Positions 48,282 through 60,009 of a stretch of DNA of 64,000 nt are shown in pieces; the stretch's first letter is position 1; each line of letters opens with the position of its first letter. Origin of the DNA: Pelecanus crispus. Taxonomy: Eukaryota; Chordata; Aves; Pelecaniformes; Pelecanidae. Location: assembly GCF_030463565.1 (NCBI RefSeq), contig NC_134643.1:40834221-40898220 (forward strand), given 5' to 3'. Under the pieces are notes generated by a model that saw only the letters and a list, made by a program, of their open reading frames with translations, was not told where the DNA came from and did not search any database. Made by a program: the position numbers and the translations under genes.

Positions 48282-51200
48282 GTAAGCAACTGATGTGGTA
48301 TGCTGTGAATTATTTTGTTACTTTCTTGCAGAGTAGGTCTGTGATGGAAAAAAATTAAATGAAAATAGGGTGAGAATTACTGAACGGTTAAAACATTGCA
48401 GAGTTGCGGGTGTCTGTGGCTATAGGTTTCTCTTGCCCCTTTGAGAAATCCTCTCTTACCAGCAGTGACAGGAATTCTCTAGACAGGGTAGGCTTTTGTA
48501 TGACAGTTTTGATCTTCAGGAAGGAGAAGCAGCCCTGTGCTTTTGATCCATCTCCATCTCAGTTGGTAGGGCCCAAGTAAGCATTGTTGCGTCTGGGAAG
48601 TTACGGAAGTTAGGAAGGGAGTCGTAAGCATAAGGGAAGCTATTGGAGAAGTGTGATTATGAACCTGGATGTGGGGTCAGCAATGGAAAATTTTAGGACT
48701 GCTGATTTTACTTGAAGGTCACTACTGATTATAGCATTTTGAGAACTTTTGTCCTTTACTCGAAGAATTTTTACTTATAAATGTGCTTCTGTCTCTTGTA
48801 TCCCTGGAATTTATAAGCTTGTGAACGCTTGTTCATTTTCTTAACATGCTTAACGTGAAGCTGCTGAAGTCAGTGACTTTAAGTAAACATACCTTTGCAT
48901 AGTCACAAAAGTCAGATTTGCTTCCGTGCTCCAAACTGTCTCTGTGAGTTGGCAAAGGAATGTAATGCTTCCATAGTGAAAAATGATTCATGTGTTGCCT
49001 TAGGGCAACACTGAAATGAGCTTTAAAGCCATGGGAATTTCTGGAAATGTTTAATATTATCAGGACAAAAAGCTAAAGGATAAAATATTTTTCTGTTTTC
49101 TTGCTTTTTATGCATTTGACATCACTTTGTGTAACTAGTTCCTATTTTTCTCCTCGTAGAATTTTTCTATTGTTTGTGTGGGTTGCTAATGTAGCAGCAG
49201 GGGGGAGAAGATGAAAGAATGTAATGTGCAAAATGAAGAAAGTTGGCATAAGCTTCAGTGGCAGATGAAACTATTCCTAATTCTTTTCAATTGACTAGAC
49301 TTCAAGTTGAAAATGTCTCTTTAAGGAGTAACATTAATTGATACCATAGGGAATATTTTTTTGGTAGTATTTTTACTGAGTAAGAAAGAATCCCAGTAAA
49401 AGCAGCACTGTGAGATAAAATACATGCAGAGGAAAATATACATTGTCCAAATTCCATAAAGGATGCAGATGACCTCAAACTGGTTTAAAAGCAGAAAGTG
49501 TAAGAGTTTAAGCTTTATACACGTTTTCACGCAAGATAACCATAGGGTATTTGAATTATTTGTTGACTTTAAAAAGGCAGAAAAAAATCTAAAACAGTTG
49601 GGTGTTCAGCACAGCACAGGGCTCTACAGGTATGTGAAGGAAGCTTTATCTTGGAGCCCCTTATCCTTTTTCATTCCTTTTCGCAACTGTAAGTGGGGTT
49701 ATATGACAGAGCAAATATGTTTTTTTAGAAATGGGGCTCTGAAAGATTCCATTATCTGAGGTATGCCTTATCCGTGTGGAAATACTAGAATAAGTACATA
49801 AAGCCAGTTTAAAAAAAAAGATATTTAACTTACAAATCTCTGCCATTTTAAATTTCTCCTCAGATTTTACAATAATGTTATGCAGTCTAATTCATATTGC
49901 TTTTAAATATGTATTATTTTAATTCTGGGTTGGGGGAGCAAAGGAACTGGTTTGGTGAGGTGGGGGTTTTTTTTATTTGTTTTTGGTTTTGTTTTTTTAA
50001 CTTTTAACCTCAAGGATCGTAACTAATATGACAGAGCAGATGGAGCGCATCAGTGAAATATTAAGATTATTAGTAGTGGTATTGGTGCTCAGAAGAGTAC
50101 TTACCTAATGCTATTTAACTTCCTTCTTATAGGTTATTAATGTGGATGATGATGGTAATGAACTGGGTTCTGGCATAATGGAACTTACAGATACAGAACT
50201 GATTTTGTATACCCGTAAAAGGGACTCTGTAAAATGGCACTACCTCTGTCTCCGTCGCTATGGCTATGACTCAAATCTTTTCTCTTTTGAAAGTGGCCGA
50301 AGGTGTCAAACTGGACAAGGTATGTGGAATTTTTGTATATAAAGCTTTTTGGAAATTTATTTGATGTTGGAAGACAATTTTGTTTAAAAAAAGCATATTT
50401 GCCTGTCCTTTGGCAAGGGTTATAAAGGTTATAAAGTTTTATATGTGAATGTGGTTTCTGGAAAAAAAGTAAGTTACCTTATAAGGAATGGTCTTACAGT
50501 AAAATGAGGATTTGAGTCGCACATAGTTTTTGGCATTGTAGGTCTGGAGCACTTCATGCTTGTATGTGTGGATACTTCTGGTCAACTCGGGCTGGTTTTG
50601 ACAGGGAAATTCTCCTACCTCAGAGGTTGACTTAACTTTCAGGGAGGGGCAGTGAAACCTGGAACTGTGGAGGAATCTCCTCAGAATTGAAAGAATTCTC
50701 TATTTTCAGATTTTAAAAGACTGGAGCACTGGTATGAACTGGGTATCCCTACCCTATTATTGTCTTCAGTAACACACTTGTGTTTCATCCTCTTCCTAAA
50801 ACAAATACCACTTTCATTTACATCAATGACATAATTCTGAAATTTTGACACATTTTTATATCAAGTGTATAAACTCCAGCTATGCTCAGTTGTTTTCTGT
50901 GTGGCTCTAGTTGGAAAAAGATGGTTACCTTTGCACTTCCCAGATCATGCCTTGGCCTTGGCCAAGGTTGGCACCCAGTGAGAAGATCTAGGCTTTTCTC
51001 TCTCTTCACTGCAGCAGTCCCTGAGAGAATAGCTGTTTTGGTTGAGGCCTCAGTCTCATTTTGCATCTTTCTACTGTGATGCAGCTGCGTGTAGCTGGAA
51101 TTCTTACATATTCATACATTGAGAAATTAAGTTGCATTTTTATTTTCTTATGGATTTTTAGCATTTACTAGTGTTTTTATCAATACTGATATCTAGCAAT

Positions 51201-54200
51201 TGCAAATTCTTTGTTTGTTTGTTTTTAATTTCACTGTAAAAAATCAGGAAGATGAAAGAACTTGATCATAAACAAAGCTGGTCAATCTTCATTGTCCAAG
51301 CAGAGGTAAGGGCAGGCAGGGGTTTTTGGTAAGAGTTTAGAAGGTGTTCTCAGTTCATCTGCTAATGAGAAATTGAGATGTTTTCAAATGTTACAGTATA
51401 GTCTATACTAAACTAAATTTTCAGACTTCTAAGAAGAAAGTAATAAACTTTGTTTGGAAGAAGATCACCGTAATTGATTTTGCAGGTTTAATTTACTGCT
51501 TCTTCTAAACATGTAAAATAGATACTAATAAAATTCAATTGCAAATACTATTTTGAAGGTTCTTTTCCATGGCCTATTAGCAAGTCTGCAAAATTTTCCA
51601 CTGAGTCTAACTGACTTCTCTGCTTCCCTCCTAATGTGTTTTTTTTTTTTTTTTTTAAGTAGAGAAGATTAAGCAGGCTGTGTAAGCAGCAACCCTTTCC
51701 TCCCTCTTTTGTTTCTTGCTTCCTTACGTAATATTAAAGTACTGTGAATATTGAGAAAAAAGAAATCTGGCAGAAAATGTTCTCTCCGCTGCCTTTTTGC
51801 AGTGGTGCGTTGTTCTTGAGACCTACACTGGGTTTTGTGGGCACAGCTGCAAAACTTCGTCTTCGGTTGGTGAGATGACAGAGAAGTTTTTCATTTGAGA
51901 ATACCCTGAATACTGCCCAGCAAGTTTTACTGATTGCGTTAGTATTCTTGTTTCTGTTTTCCATTTAATCTCAAATTATATCTATCGATAAATTGTCAGA
52001 ATGCACTGATGGCAAAACATTGAGTTTGTGCTAGGTATTAAAAACCTTGAAGACATGTTTTGGGAGCACAGCTAATCAGTAATTCAGGATAGAAAACCTG
52101 GAGGAGCTGCTGTGTCACCATATTGTGTAACTGACAGATCACATTGTATTTAATGTGAATGTTTTTCATAGAAATCAAGGCTTCATCAAGTTGTTTTTGC
52201 TTTCAGTTTCAGTGCCAATTTGGTTCACCTCATATCTTAGGAATCAGCAATTTGGAAGTGCTTTTTGTAAACAAAGGGGTAAAGGCAGCTGAATTTCTCA
52301 GAAACATATTGGGAGCTTTTTAAAGCTTGTGAACCTAGATTTCTTTAATTTTATTTTTTGTCCATTAAGATTTAAGTAGCCAATGTGAATTTTTAGAAAT
52401 ACACAAAAAATTAAACATGGACTATTGGATCGTGGGTTGGGGAAGTGTAGTAGAAGCAGCTCTACAGCTGCTATGTTGCAAGCATGAAGCTTATTCACTG
52501 CACCAGCTGAATATTAATTATTGAGCGTCATTCCTCCTAGCCCATTTGGTATATTCCCAGCTGGGGTTTTGTGAACTTCTGCCATGTGGAGCATTTCTGG
52601 TAGTTCTGATCTGTCACAGTTCTGTGTCCTTAAATAAATATTAACAGCATATTAACATAATTGCACTTCCAGAACTAGCTATATAGGTAGGTAGTTTTTA
52701 GTAAAGAGTGTTTTAAGATTGTAATACTCACTTTAAAAACTGAGCACCTGCACCCACGTTTAACAAGCATGTCAACTTTAACTTCATGCTTTCAATGGAA
52801 GAATAATCCAAAGCTGCGACTTTGCTGGTGAGGGTAAGTTGGGGCGCTCCCTGCTGTTTAAAGGCAAAGTGGCACAATACACACGCAAAATACACGGTAT
52901 TGCTGCTGACTTTGTGTTCTGTGTCTATCCTTTAGCCTAAAGCAATTGGTTTGTTCCTGTCCGTTTCACACAGTTTGTCTTACTTAGCTTTTCATTTTAA
53001 TCTTCTTAAAGAAACTAAACTTTTACCCAGTGTTTAAATCCTTCTTTCCTGTTGTGCAGGTATCTTATTTTTATGGTAATTTAATAGAAATCTGGTTTAT
53101 AAACCATGACCTTGTAGCACCACAGTAGTTTCATCTAGTGTTTTTATTTATTTAACAGGTATCCTTTTTATCAGCTTAAAAAAAAAGAAAAAATCTTGCC
53201 CTGTTTTGTGCCCCCCCCCCCCCCGTTTTTTTTTACCACTCATTTAGCACTCAACACTTAGTTTTGCTTTTAATTGAACCAATTTTCTGTTCTAATTTAA
53301 CTTTTGGTGCATGGGAAACATTCTTCTATTAAATAAACACTTTAAAGGTTCTCACAGTAATTTAGTGTATTTTGGTGCAGTAAAAATTTCTTACCATTTT
53401 TGCTTCTTTAACAGGTATTCATTATGTGGATTCCAGTTCTATTGTTTGAAAGTTATATACATTGTAAGGCATGTTTCTGACATTAAAGGATTTTGATTTT
53501 TTTCTTGTGTATTTATAGGAATCTTTGCCTTTAAATGTGCCCGTGCAGAAGAGCTATTTAATATGTTGCAAGAGATAATGCAGAATAATAGCATAAACGT
53601 GGTAGAAGAACCAGTAGTAGAAAGGAATAATCATCAAACTGAGTTGGAAGCTCCAAGAACCCCTCGAACGCCTACCAGTAAGTAAGGTTATACTGTCAGA
53701 TGACATACCTGAATGTAATGTGGTACTTAGCTTTAAATTAGTTTTCTTTTTAATTACTTAAAGATTTAATGCAAATTAAACCCTATTTTCAGCTAAGAGG
53801 CTAATTACCAGTAATGCATTCTCTTGAGGTACTTGCTGAGGATTCTCTTTTGAGAATCCTAAGTCTTGGGAGCAAAACTGCCATAGTCAAATTCTTCAGC
53901 TTTAAGAAATAAGTTTTGGGAACTTAAGAACTTAGCTGTTGCGAAGAACTCTGCTTCAGTATATACTTAGTGAATTACTTTATAATATATCACCATATTT
54001 TACTTGTAGCATTTGTCAAAAATGTTAATGTTGGGCAAGGTTCCAACCTTTTTATTAGGAAAAAAGTAATGGTAATATCACATCTATAGTGGGTTTGGAA
54101 TCTTTCTTTTGCTCTGAGTAGATGGATGGGTAGAGTGAAGTGCTTTCAAAAATACCAGAGGATTTTAAGTAATCCCAGGCAGATGGCTTGATATTTGAAA

Positions 54201-57200
54201 CTAGGAATTCCAGGTAACTGATTATTTCAGAGAAATGGAAGCTTAAGTAAATAAGTCCCTGTTGTTAGGGAGACATGTTGTTAGTGGTAGAAAGAGAAGT
54301 TGGATAGGGAGTTTACTGGGAGGCCTGTGGTGTGTAATACACCTACATTTCAGTGGTTGCTTTAGACATGTTTCCCAGTAAATACTGGGATGCTGTACCC
54401 TGTGATTTGCTTTCCCTTTCCTTTCCCCCAGCAAAATTGTCTTGTGAATATTTAATACTGTTTTACATATTTTAATTTCTCTTTTGAAAATTGAAAATGA
54501 ACATATAAAGCATCTTACTCATATACAGTAAAATGTTCTATTTTAATATGGTTTTGCTTGTTTTCTAATTGAATCAGCTCCTGGGTTCAATGCACAAAGT
54601 TTACCTAACGGCTATCCCAGATATCCATCTTTTGGAGATGCTTCATCACATCCTTCCAGCCGACATCCTTCCGTCGGAAGTGCACGCCTCCCCTCTGTCG
54701 GTGAAGAATCAACACATCCTTTACTTGTAGCAGAGGAGCAAGTGGGTATAATCTGCGCCCCCCCCCCCCCCCCCCCCCCCCCCCCATAATTTAGGTTCTA
54801 CATTAGTTCAGATTTTTCTAATGTTTATTCTGTAGGCTTTCATTTGTGTTTTTTGGGATCAGGTGTAATGTGTTTCTACCATATGTTAGCTACCTCAGAA
54901 AAGTGTTTGCTTTGCCTCTTCAAAATGGTACTTTGTAGGATAGCTGGCTGAGGAAGAGTAACTATTTTAAGTCTTCTCTTAAGACGGAACAAGGACTGAA
55001 CAAGGCACGCTCAGCTTCTCCTTGTACGTCACATGCTCTAGCACCTCTAATCATGGCCCTCCACTGGATTTGCTCCACTATAGTTGTGTCTGTCTTGTGC
55101 TGAAGAGCCAATTACTTCAGATTCAGTCTCACAAGTGCTGAATTGATGCTAATAGTATCTTTCCTTAACACACTGGCTGTGCTTTTGCTAATGCAAACCA
55201 ATGCACAGTTGGTTTTCATTGCTGCCAGGGCACACTGCTGACTTGTATTCAATTCACCATCCACCTGGACCCCTGGTGCTTTTCTGCAAAGCTGTTTTCA
55301 AGTCAGGTGGCGCCTAGCCTGTACTGTTGGTCTTTTTCCATGCCAGGCACTTAACTTTGCATTTGCTGTTGCTGAACTTCATGAGGTTTCTGTGAGGTCA
55401 CTTCTCCAGGCTGCTGAGATCCATCTCAGTGGAAACCCTACCAATGTGGGATAGACTGAAAACTTTCTGAGGGTGCGTTCTATCTCATCATTCAGCTTGC
55501 TGATGAATATGTTAGTCAAGTTTAATAAAATGTAATGTGGTTTAGGAAGACTGTTGTGCTTGACAGGAAACAGTGCTGGAAACGAGAGAAGGTAGCCAGA
55601 GCAAAGTGCAGTGAACTGTCTTGTGGAAAAGGATTTGTTAGGATCCCCCACAAAAGAGTCCAAGTGGTGTTGTTGCAGTTATTGAAGAGTAAATGAGTTT
55701 AAAGAATCAATGTAGGAGTCAAGTGAGCTGGAAATAACACTTCAGCTTGTAGCGCTTGGCAGCGATGTTGGGAAGGCTAGATGACTGCTAATGTAAAATA
55801 CTACTTTTGTTGTTTGGGTATCCAGAAACAGAATTAAAATTTGAAGAAAGAATCCATTACTTCAGTCTTTACCTTTCAGCTTCTTGTTGATCCACTGTGG
55901 GGATCTTGGAGGCGTTAACTAGTGGTGTATTCCTGCCTTTCTTAGTGACATCTGGTCTAACTCCTGCTCCTTTTTAATTCTGAGTGCCACAGTTCTTATG
56001 GAAGTGTATGGTTGTCTGTTGCAGTATTTAGGAGGCTGTTGGCTCTTGAAGAAAGAATGGACTGTTCTGCCAGTAGAGCCAACCTCTCTTCTCATTGCTT
56101 AAGTAGTACACAAGGCAAGATCCTGGTGTTTTAATTGTTCTTTTTTCTTTTAAATGGACAGTAAATTTCCTTTGCAGTGTGGAAATTAAAGATAAATTTA
56201 GCCAAAGCAACTGTTGAACTGTTGGTCACTGTCATGGTAAGGGACAAAAAAGTAGAGCTCTGCTTCACTGATTTGTCCGAGTGAACTAATGAGCTTAGTT
56301 GGAGCAGCCCAAGGATGCCCTGACCAGAGCAGAGCTGGAATGGAACCTGAAAAGCTGTAATTAGAGCACAACTGGGATAAAACATCAAATCAAAATAATT
56401 ATTAATGTAGGATGTAAATTGCATTCTTTCTCTGCAAAGTACCTCTAACTTTATTTAGAATAACATTAACAAAACCAGCAACAAAATTTCAGGGGAAAAA
56501 AATCAAAACTGAGCACAGTTCAGCAAAATGTGACAGAGATGACCTCTGCTCTTAAACAGCTACTATAATGAGATTTGGTTTTCAGGTATTTCAATTAGAA
56601 AAGTGGGGAGTTAAGAAGGAAAGAAATTTGGGGGGGGGGGGGGGAACCCCACAAATAGCATCTGAATTTCCTTTTTTTTGTTGTCTTCCCCCCCCCCCCC
56701 CCCCCCCGCTTCCCCTTTTAGGTGCACACTTATGTCAACACTACTGGGGTACAAGAGGAGAGAAAAAATCGATCAAGTGTGCATGTGCCACTGGAATCAA
56801 AGCTTTCAAACACTGAAACAACTAAAGTGAAAGAAGATCAGATGTGTACTGATGACAGAGATGCTCAGGTTCTCCTGGAGCCTGAAGGAGTCAAGTTTGT
56901 TTTAGGACCAACACCTGTTCAAAGGCAGTTAATGGAAAGAGAGAAACTGGAGCAACTTGGGAGAGACCAAGTTAGTGGCAGCAGCACAAACAACACTGAA
57001 TGGGACACTGGGTACGACAGTGATGAACGTAGAGAAACACCATCTGGTAATAAATTGGTGTATGAAAACATAAATAGGTTATCAATCCCTAGTGCTTCAG
57101 GGGTCAGGAGAGGTCGTTTGACATCAACCAGTACCTCAGACACCCAGAACATTAACAACTCTGCTCAGAGGAGAACTGCGCTGTTGAACTATGAGAACTT

Positions 57201-57672
57201 GCCATCCTTGCCTCCTGTTTGGGAAGCCCGCAAGCTGAGTAGAGATGAAGATGACAGTTTAGGACCAAAGACCCCATCTCTGAATGGCTACCACAATAAC
57301 CTAGATCCAATGCATAATTACGTCAACACAGAGAATGTAACAGTACCAGCAAGTGCTCATAAAGTAGAATTTACACGACATCGGGACTGTACTCCAACAG
57401 TCTTTAACTTTGACATTAGGCGTCCAAGTTTAGAACACAGGCAGCTCAACTATATACAGGTTGACTTGGAAGGTGGTAGTGACTCCGACAACCCTCAGAC
57501 TCCAAAAACCCCCACCACTCCACTTCCGCAAACTCCAACCAGGCGCACAGAGCTGTATGCTGTGATAGACATTGAAAGAACTGCTGCTATGTCAAGCTTG
57601 CAAAAAGCACTGCCCCGAGATGATGGTACTTCTAGGAAAACTAGACATAACAGTACTGACCTGCCTATGTGA
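48216..57672 (+). CDS. FRS2: FRS2, fibroblast growth factor receptor substrate 2 (join of 48216-48281, 50133-50319, 53519-53677, 54578-54741, 56722-57672)
   Basis: FRS2 is a membrane-anchored docking protein that links FGF receptors (and TRK receptors) to GRB2-SOS/RAS-ERK, GAB1/PI3K and SHP2. The five coding exons join in phase into 508 codons, the length I know for mammalian FRS2. Visible parts are: MGSCCSC for N-myristoylation on Gly2 with possible palmitoylated cysteines; a PTB (IRS-type) domain at about residues 13-115; and a disordered docking tail. Tyrosines 196 (YVNT), 306 (YENI), 349 (YENL) and 392 (YVNT) are YxN GRB2 sites. Tyrosines 436 (YIQV) and 471 (YAVI) are SHP2 sites. Threonine-proline sites 132, 135, 138, 376, 452, 455, 458 and 463 fit the known ERK feedback targets. 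No stop, frameshift or missing key residue is seen. Confidence 0.98.
48282..50132 (+). other. FRS2: FRS2 intron 3
   Basis: This 1851-bp phase-0 intron runs from GTAAGC to TTCTTATAG. No gene, LINE or RNA was recognised. It has G/T-rich simple tracts near 49930-50000. Confidence 0.85.
50133..50319 (+). CDS. FRS2: FRS2 exon 4: residues 23-84, first PTB part
   Basis: The exon reads from VINVDDDGNELGSG through LILYTRKRDSVKWHYLCLRR and SFESGRRCQTGQ, and ends with the first base of codon 85 (phase 1). This is the core of the PTB domain, which binds the FGFR juxtamembrane segment independently of phosphorylation and NPxpY motifs in TRK receptors. Splice sites are a T/C tract with TATAG and CAAG|GTATGT. 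Confidence 0.97.
50320..53518 (+). other. FRS2: FRS2 intron 4
   Basis: This 3199-bp phase-1 intron runs from GTATGT to TATTTATAG. It contains T18 at 51639-51656 and C14 at 53211-53224 directly followed by a T-rich run, about 300 bp before the acceptor. No gene or transposon was recognised. Confidence 0.85.
53211..53224. repeat. C14 homopolymer
   Basis: Fourteen C follow TTTTGTG and precede GTTTTTTTT in intron 4. It is one of several long C or G runs clustered in the 3' half of the gene. Confidence 0.8.
53519..53677 (+). CDS. FRS2: FRS2 exon 5: residues 85-137, end of PTB and first TP sites
   Basis: The exon completes codon 85 (G) and reads IFAFKCARAEELFNMLQEIM, the C-terminal helix of the PTB domain, followed by the acidic linker NVVEEPVVERNN. 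It then reads PRTPRTPT with threonines 132 and 135, part of the ERK-phosphorylated cluster that damps FGF signalling. It ends after the first base of codon 138 (phase 1) at GTAAGT. Confidence 0.97.
53678..54577 (+). other. FRS2: FRS2 intron 5
   Basis: This 900-bp phase-1 intron runs from GTAAGT to TTTTCTAATTGAATCAG, with a good branch-point-like CTAAT. No other feature was recognised. Confidence 0.85.
54578..54741 (+). CDS. FRS2: FRS2 exon 6: residues 138-192
   Basis: The exon reads T138 PGFNAQSLPNGYPRYPSFGD, then the serine/proline-rich SSHPSSRHPSVGSARLP and the end LLVAEEQ. It is low-complexity linker between the PTB domain and the phosphotyrosine tail. It ends in phase 0 at CAA|GTGGGT. 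Sixteen nt into the intron a C28 tract begins. Confidence 0.96.
54758..54785. repeat. FRS2: C28 homopolymer beside the exon 6 donor
   Basis: Twenty-eight C start 16 nt after the last base of exon 6. The tract could form i-motif DNA (with G-quadruplex on the other strand) and can pair in RNA with the G15 tract 1.85 kb downstream. Run length may be inexact. Confidence 0.85.
54985..55535 (-). mobile_element. Old CR1 LINE fragment, antisense to FRS2
   Basis: On the minus strand the frame at 55379-55663 contains NIFISKLNDEIERTLRKF, clearly related to the RT segment [19 protein letters not shown] of the CR1 at 23045-24331. On the + strand, GGCCCTCCACTGGATTTGCT, GCCAGGGCACACTGCTGACT and TTGCATTTGCTGTTGCTGAAC follow the antisense CR1 ORF2 consensus as I know it. 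Many substitutions and indels mark it as much older than the intron 1 copy. Confidence 0.85.
56630..56707. repeat. FRS2: G15 and C20 homopolymers just before the last exon
   Basis: G15 (56630-56644) and C20 (56688-56707) are complementary, 43 nt apart, and could fold into a stable hairpin that includes part of the polypyrimidine tract ending 14 nt before exon 7. Length accuracy of both runs is uncertain. Confidence 0.85.
56722..57672 (+). CDS. FRS2: FRS2 last coding exon: residues 193-508
   Basis: Starts V193 HTYVNTT directly after the TTTTAG acceptor and runs uninterrupted to TGA at 57670-57672. It carries all six signalling tyrosines: Y196, Y306, Y349 and Y392 in YxN context for GRB2, and Y436 and Y471 for SHP2. 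It also carries T376 and the TP cluster PQTPKTPTTPLPQTPTRR (T452-T463) for ERK feedback. The C-terminus ends STDLPM. Most of the tail is predicted to be disordered. Residue 409 is phenylalanine (KVEFTRH), where I recall tyrosine in the human protein, so one minor tyrosine may be missing in this lineage. Confidence 0.97.
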   Translation: MHTYVNTTGVQEERKNRSSVHVPLESKLSNTETTKVKEDQMCTDDRDAQVLLEPEGVKFVLGPTPVQRQLMEREKLEQLGRDQVSGSSTNNTEWDTGYDSDERRETPSGNKLVYENINRLSIPSASGVRRGRLTSTSTSDTQNINNSAQRRTALLNYENLPSLPPVWEARKLSRDEDDSLGPKTPSLNGYHNNLDPMHNYVNTENVTVPASAHKVEFTRHRDCTPTVFNFDIRRPSLEHRQLNYIQVDLEGGSDSDNPQTPKTPTTPLPQTPTRRTELYAVIDIERTAAMSSLQKALPRDDGTSRKTRHNSTDLPM

Positions 57673-58579
57673 GCCTGGGAAGCATTAAATCATTTGCACC
57701 TTTTGTGAAGTTTATAAAATTGAAGATGCAAATACTTTGCATTTCTTAACACTTAACGCCTTTTATAGACTAATAGAACTTTTTCTGCATACTTCATGTA
57801 CTTGTCTAACTAAAGGGAATTAACGTAGAGCAAGTATTCATTTAGGTAACACTATTTCATTCTACAGTAGTAGTAATTACTGCATAGCAGCATCACCACC
57901 TTTCACAGTGCCTCTTTAAATTGATTAGAGTCTGAGTGACATGCCAGTTTTGAATTTATAAATATTCTGGTCTGGTGCCTATACTCGTTAATGGCATTTA
58001 TAACACTTTTTAAAGCCTCTTGATATGTGCATTATTAGCAGGTAAACCTAATCTTTCAAGAAACATATCTCACGTTCATTCCTCATTGAAGTGGCTCCTC
58101 CAGAATGAAATGTATGTAATGCATTAATTCACTCAGTTTGACGTACACATTGGTTCATCTCAAGGGATATAAACACCACACCTTTTTTGTCTGGTTTTTT
58201 TTTTTTTTAATTTTTTTTTTTAAGACTACATGGGCAAGAAGGCCTCTAATTCCCGATAGTTTTCTTAACTTGTATGATATTTGAGAGGTCACATTGAAGT
58301 TCATTGATCAGAGCTATAAACACATCTAAACCCAGCCTTAAGCTCCTTCCACTAGAAGAGAATTCTGAGTGGCATATCAAGTTCCCTGTGAAATCTGAGA
58401 GAATTTTAATCTCATTAGAGTTTGGGGTTGGTTTTTTTTTTTTGTGAAGGAATTCACAGGTTGGCTGTATGAATTAAGGCTCTCATGTCATTTCTTAGTT
58501 CAGTGTGCCTTCCTTTCTTTGCATTTGTGTGTTTCTTTTTTATCTGTTCCGTAATGTCTTGTTTTAAAAGTCAAAGTTT

Positions 58580-58587
58580 TGTACATA
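58580..58587 (+). promoter_or_regulatory. FRS2: Pumilio-type motif UGUACAUA
   Basis: TGTACATA matches the UGUANAUA consensus for Pumilio proteins, within the proximal 3'UTR. A second match, TGTATATA, lies at 62519-62526. Motifs this short occur by chance in AU-rich DNA, so function is only possible. Confidence 0.35.
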
Positions 58588-60009
58588 GCTTTAATTATTG
58601 TTCAGGGTCGTTTATGTGTTTGTCTGACTCTCTGCATTTGACAAAGAAAGACTCTTGAAGGTCAAATGGTTGTCTTTGTCCAGCGTTCTACTTTTTTTAT
58701 GCCTGACAAATATCCCAGCTCTCCAGCAGCATGCATTATTGCACAACTGGAAAGGTTTATTATGCAGTTATTGTCTTCCTCTAAAGCATCAGACACAGGT
58801 TACACGGGAGGCAGGGTACTGGACTTGATAGTTCTTTATAGAAAATTGTACATTCTAGCAATGTGCATCCATAGTTGATAGTATAATTTAGAAAGATATT
58901 TAGTAAATTATCTGAAGGTAGTACTATCTACAAGCATACTTCTTTTCCTTTTGCAGTTGGTGAACTTGGTTATAATGATGGCTGCTCAGTGTTACAGGTA
59001 CATCCAGGTAGAATGTTGTTTGTTGAATATGCCATATGTACCCTTAGCAGAAGTTTTGGTTTTGTTTGTTTTTTTTTTTTAAATACTCTGAATAATTTTA
59101 GAATTCTGGCAGGTGCGGGTGCACCGTGGTACTAGCAGCAGAAGAGATTATTCTTGAGCCTCTGATTGCAAAGGAACTGACACTTGTGTGAACTGGTGTG
59201 ATGCAAAATAACCCTTGAACTGTGAGTGAGAAAAAACGTGCAAGAAAAGCCATTTGGAGATCTGAAAAAGAATTAAGGGTCTTCATGCAATATTTGAATT
59301 GAAGTTTTATAAAAAACAAACTACAATTATTTTCAGTCTTTTAAATTGGAGTGTATTCCTGTTCCTTTGTTAACTTTTTCTTTGGTCTTCTCTCAGTTTA
59401 GTAGCGGCAGCAGTGGTAGCACCTGAAATACATTCATCTTGCCACATGATTAAGGGATATCAGGCAACCTTTTCACTCTGACTTTCATTGTTCTTTACGG
59501 ACCGTATGGTACTGAAATACCAGATGCACAAAGAACATAATTTGCAGGAGTAAAAGATGGGAGTCATTGAGACCATTATGAGGAACTTAAACGAGATTTA
59601 AAAAAAAACCTCATTAATGATTTCACAGTCAACCTATGGGTACTCTTGTGATACACCCGTTGACTTGTGGGGAGACCTTGGTACTCAAGAAGGTAATTAC
59701 TACCTAGAGCTAGACATTTTACAGGTCTGCAGTGTTAGCGCTCCTTTGCATCTTTGCCATTGCCTCACCTTACGCTGTGGACCAGTCTGGGCCGCACTGA
59801 AGAGAAATGGCCAGGTATTGCAAAATACTTACTGGGTTCATGATACTGGTGTGATTCTTGTTCTTAGCTTATAGCTCACTTAAATTTGTGGGCCGAACTA
59901 ATGCTTCAGTATGTGTTTTGAGGCAAACGTGTTTGATCTCATTAGCTGCCTAGAAATATTTGGCCCTCATCTGTATAGTATGGGTGTTTCAGAAATACTA
60001 ATTAATTGG

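Larger units (their letters stand above)
54742..56721 (+). other. FRS2: FRS2 intron 6, with terminal C and G tracts and an antisense CR1
   Basis: This 1980-bp phase-0 intron has a C28 tract at 54758-54785 close to the donor, an antisense CR1 relic at about 54985-55535, then G15 at 56630-56644 and C20 at 56688-56707. The C20 acts as part of the polypyrimidine tract before the CCCCTTTTAG acceptor. The remaining part (55540-56620) shows nothing I recognise. Confidence 0.9.
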
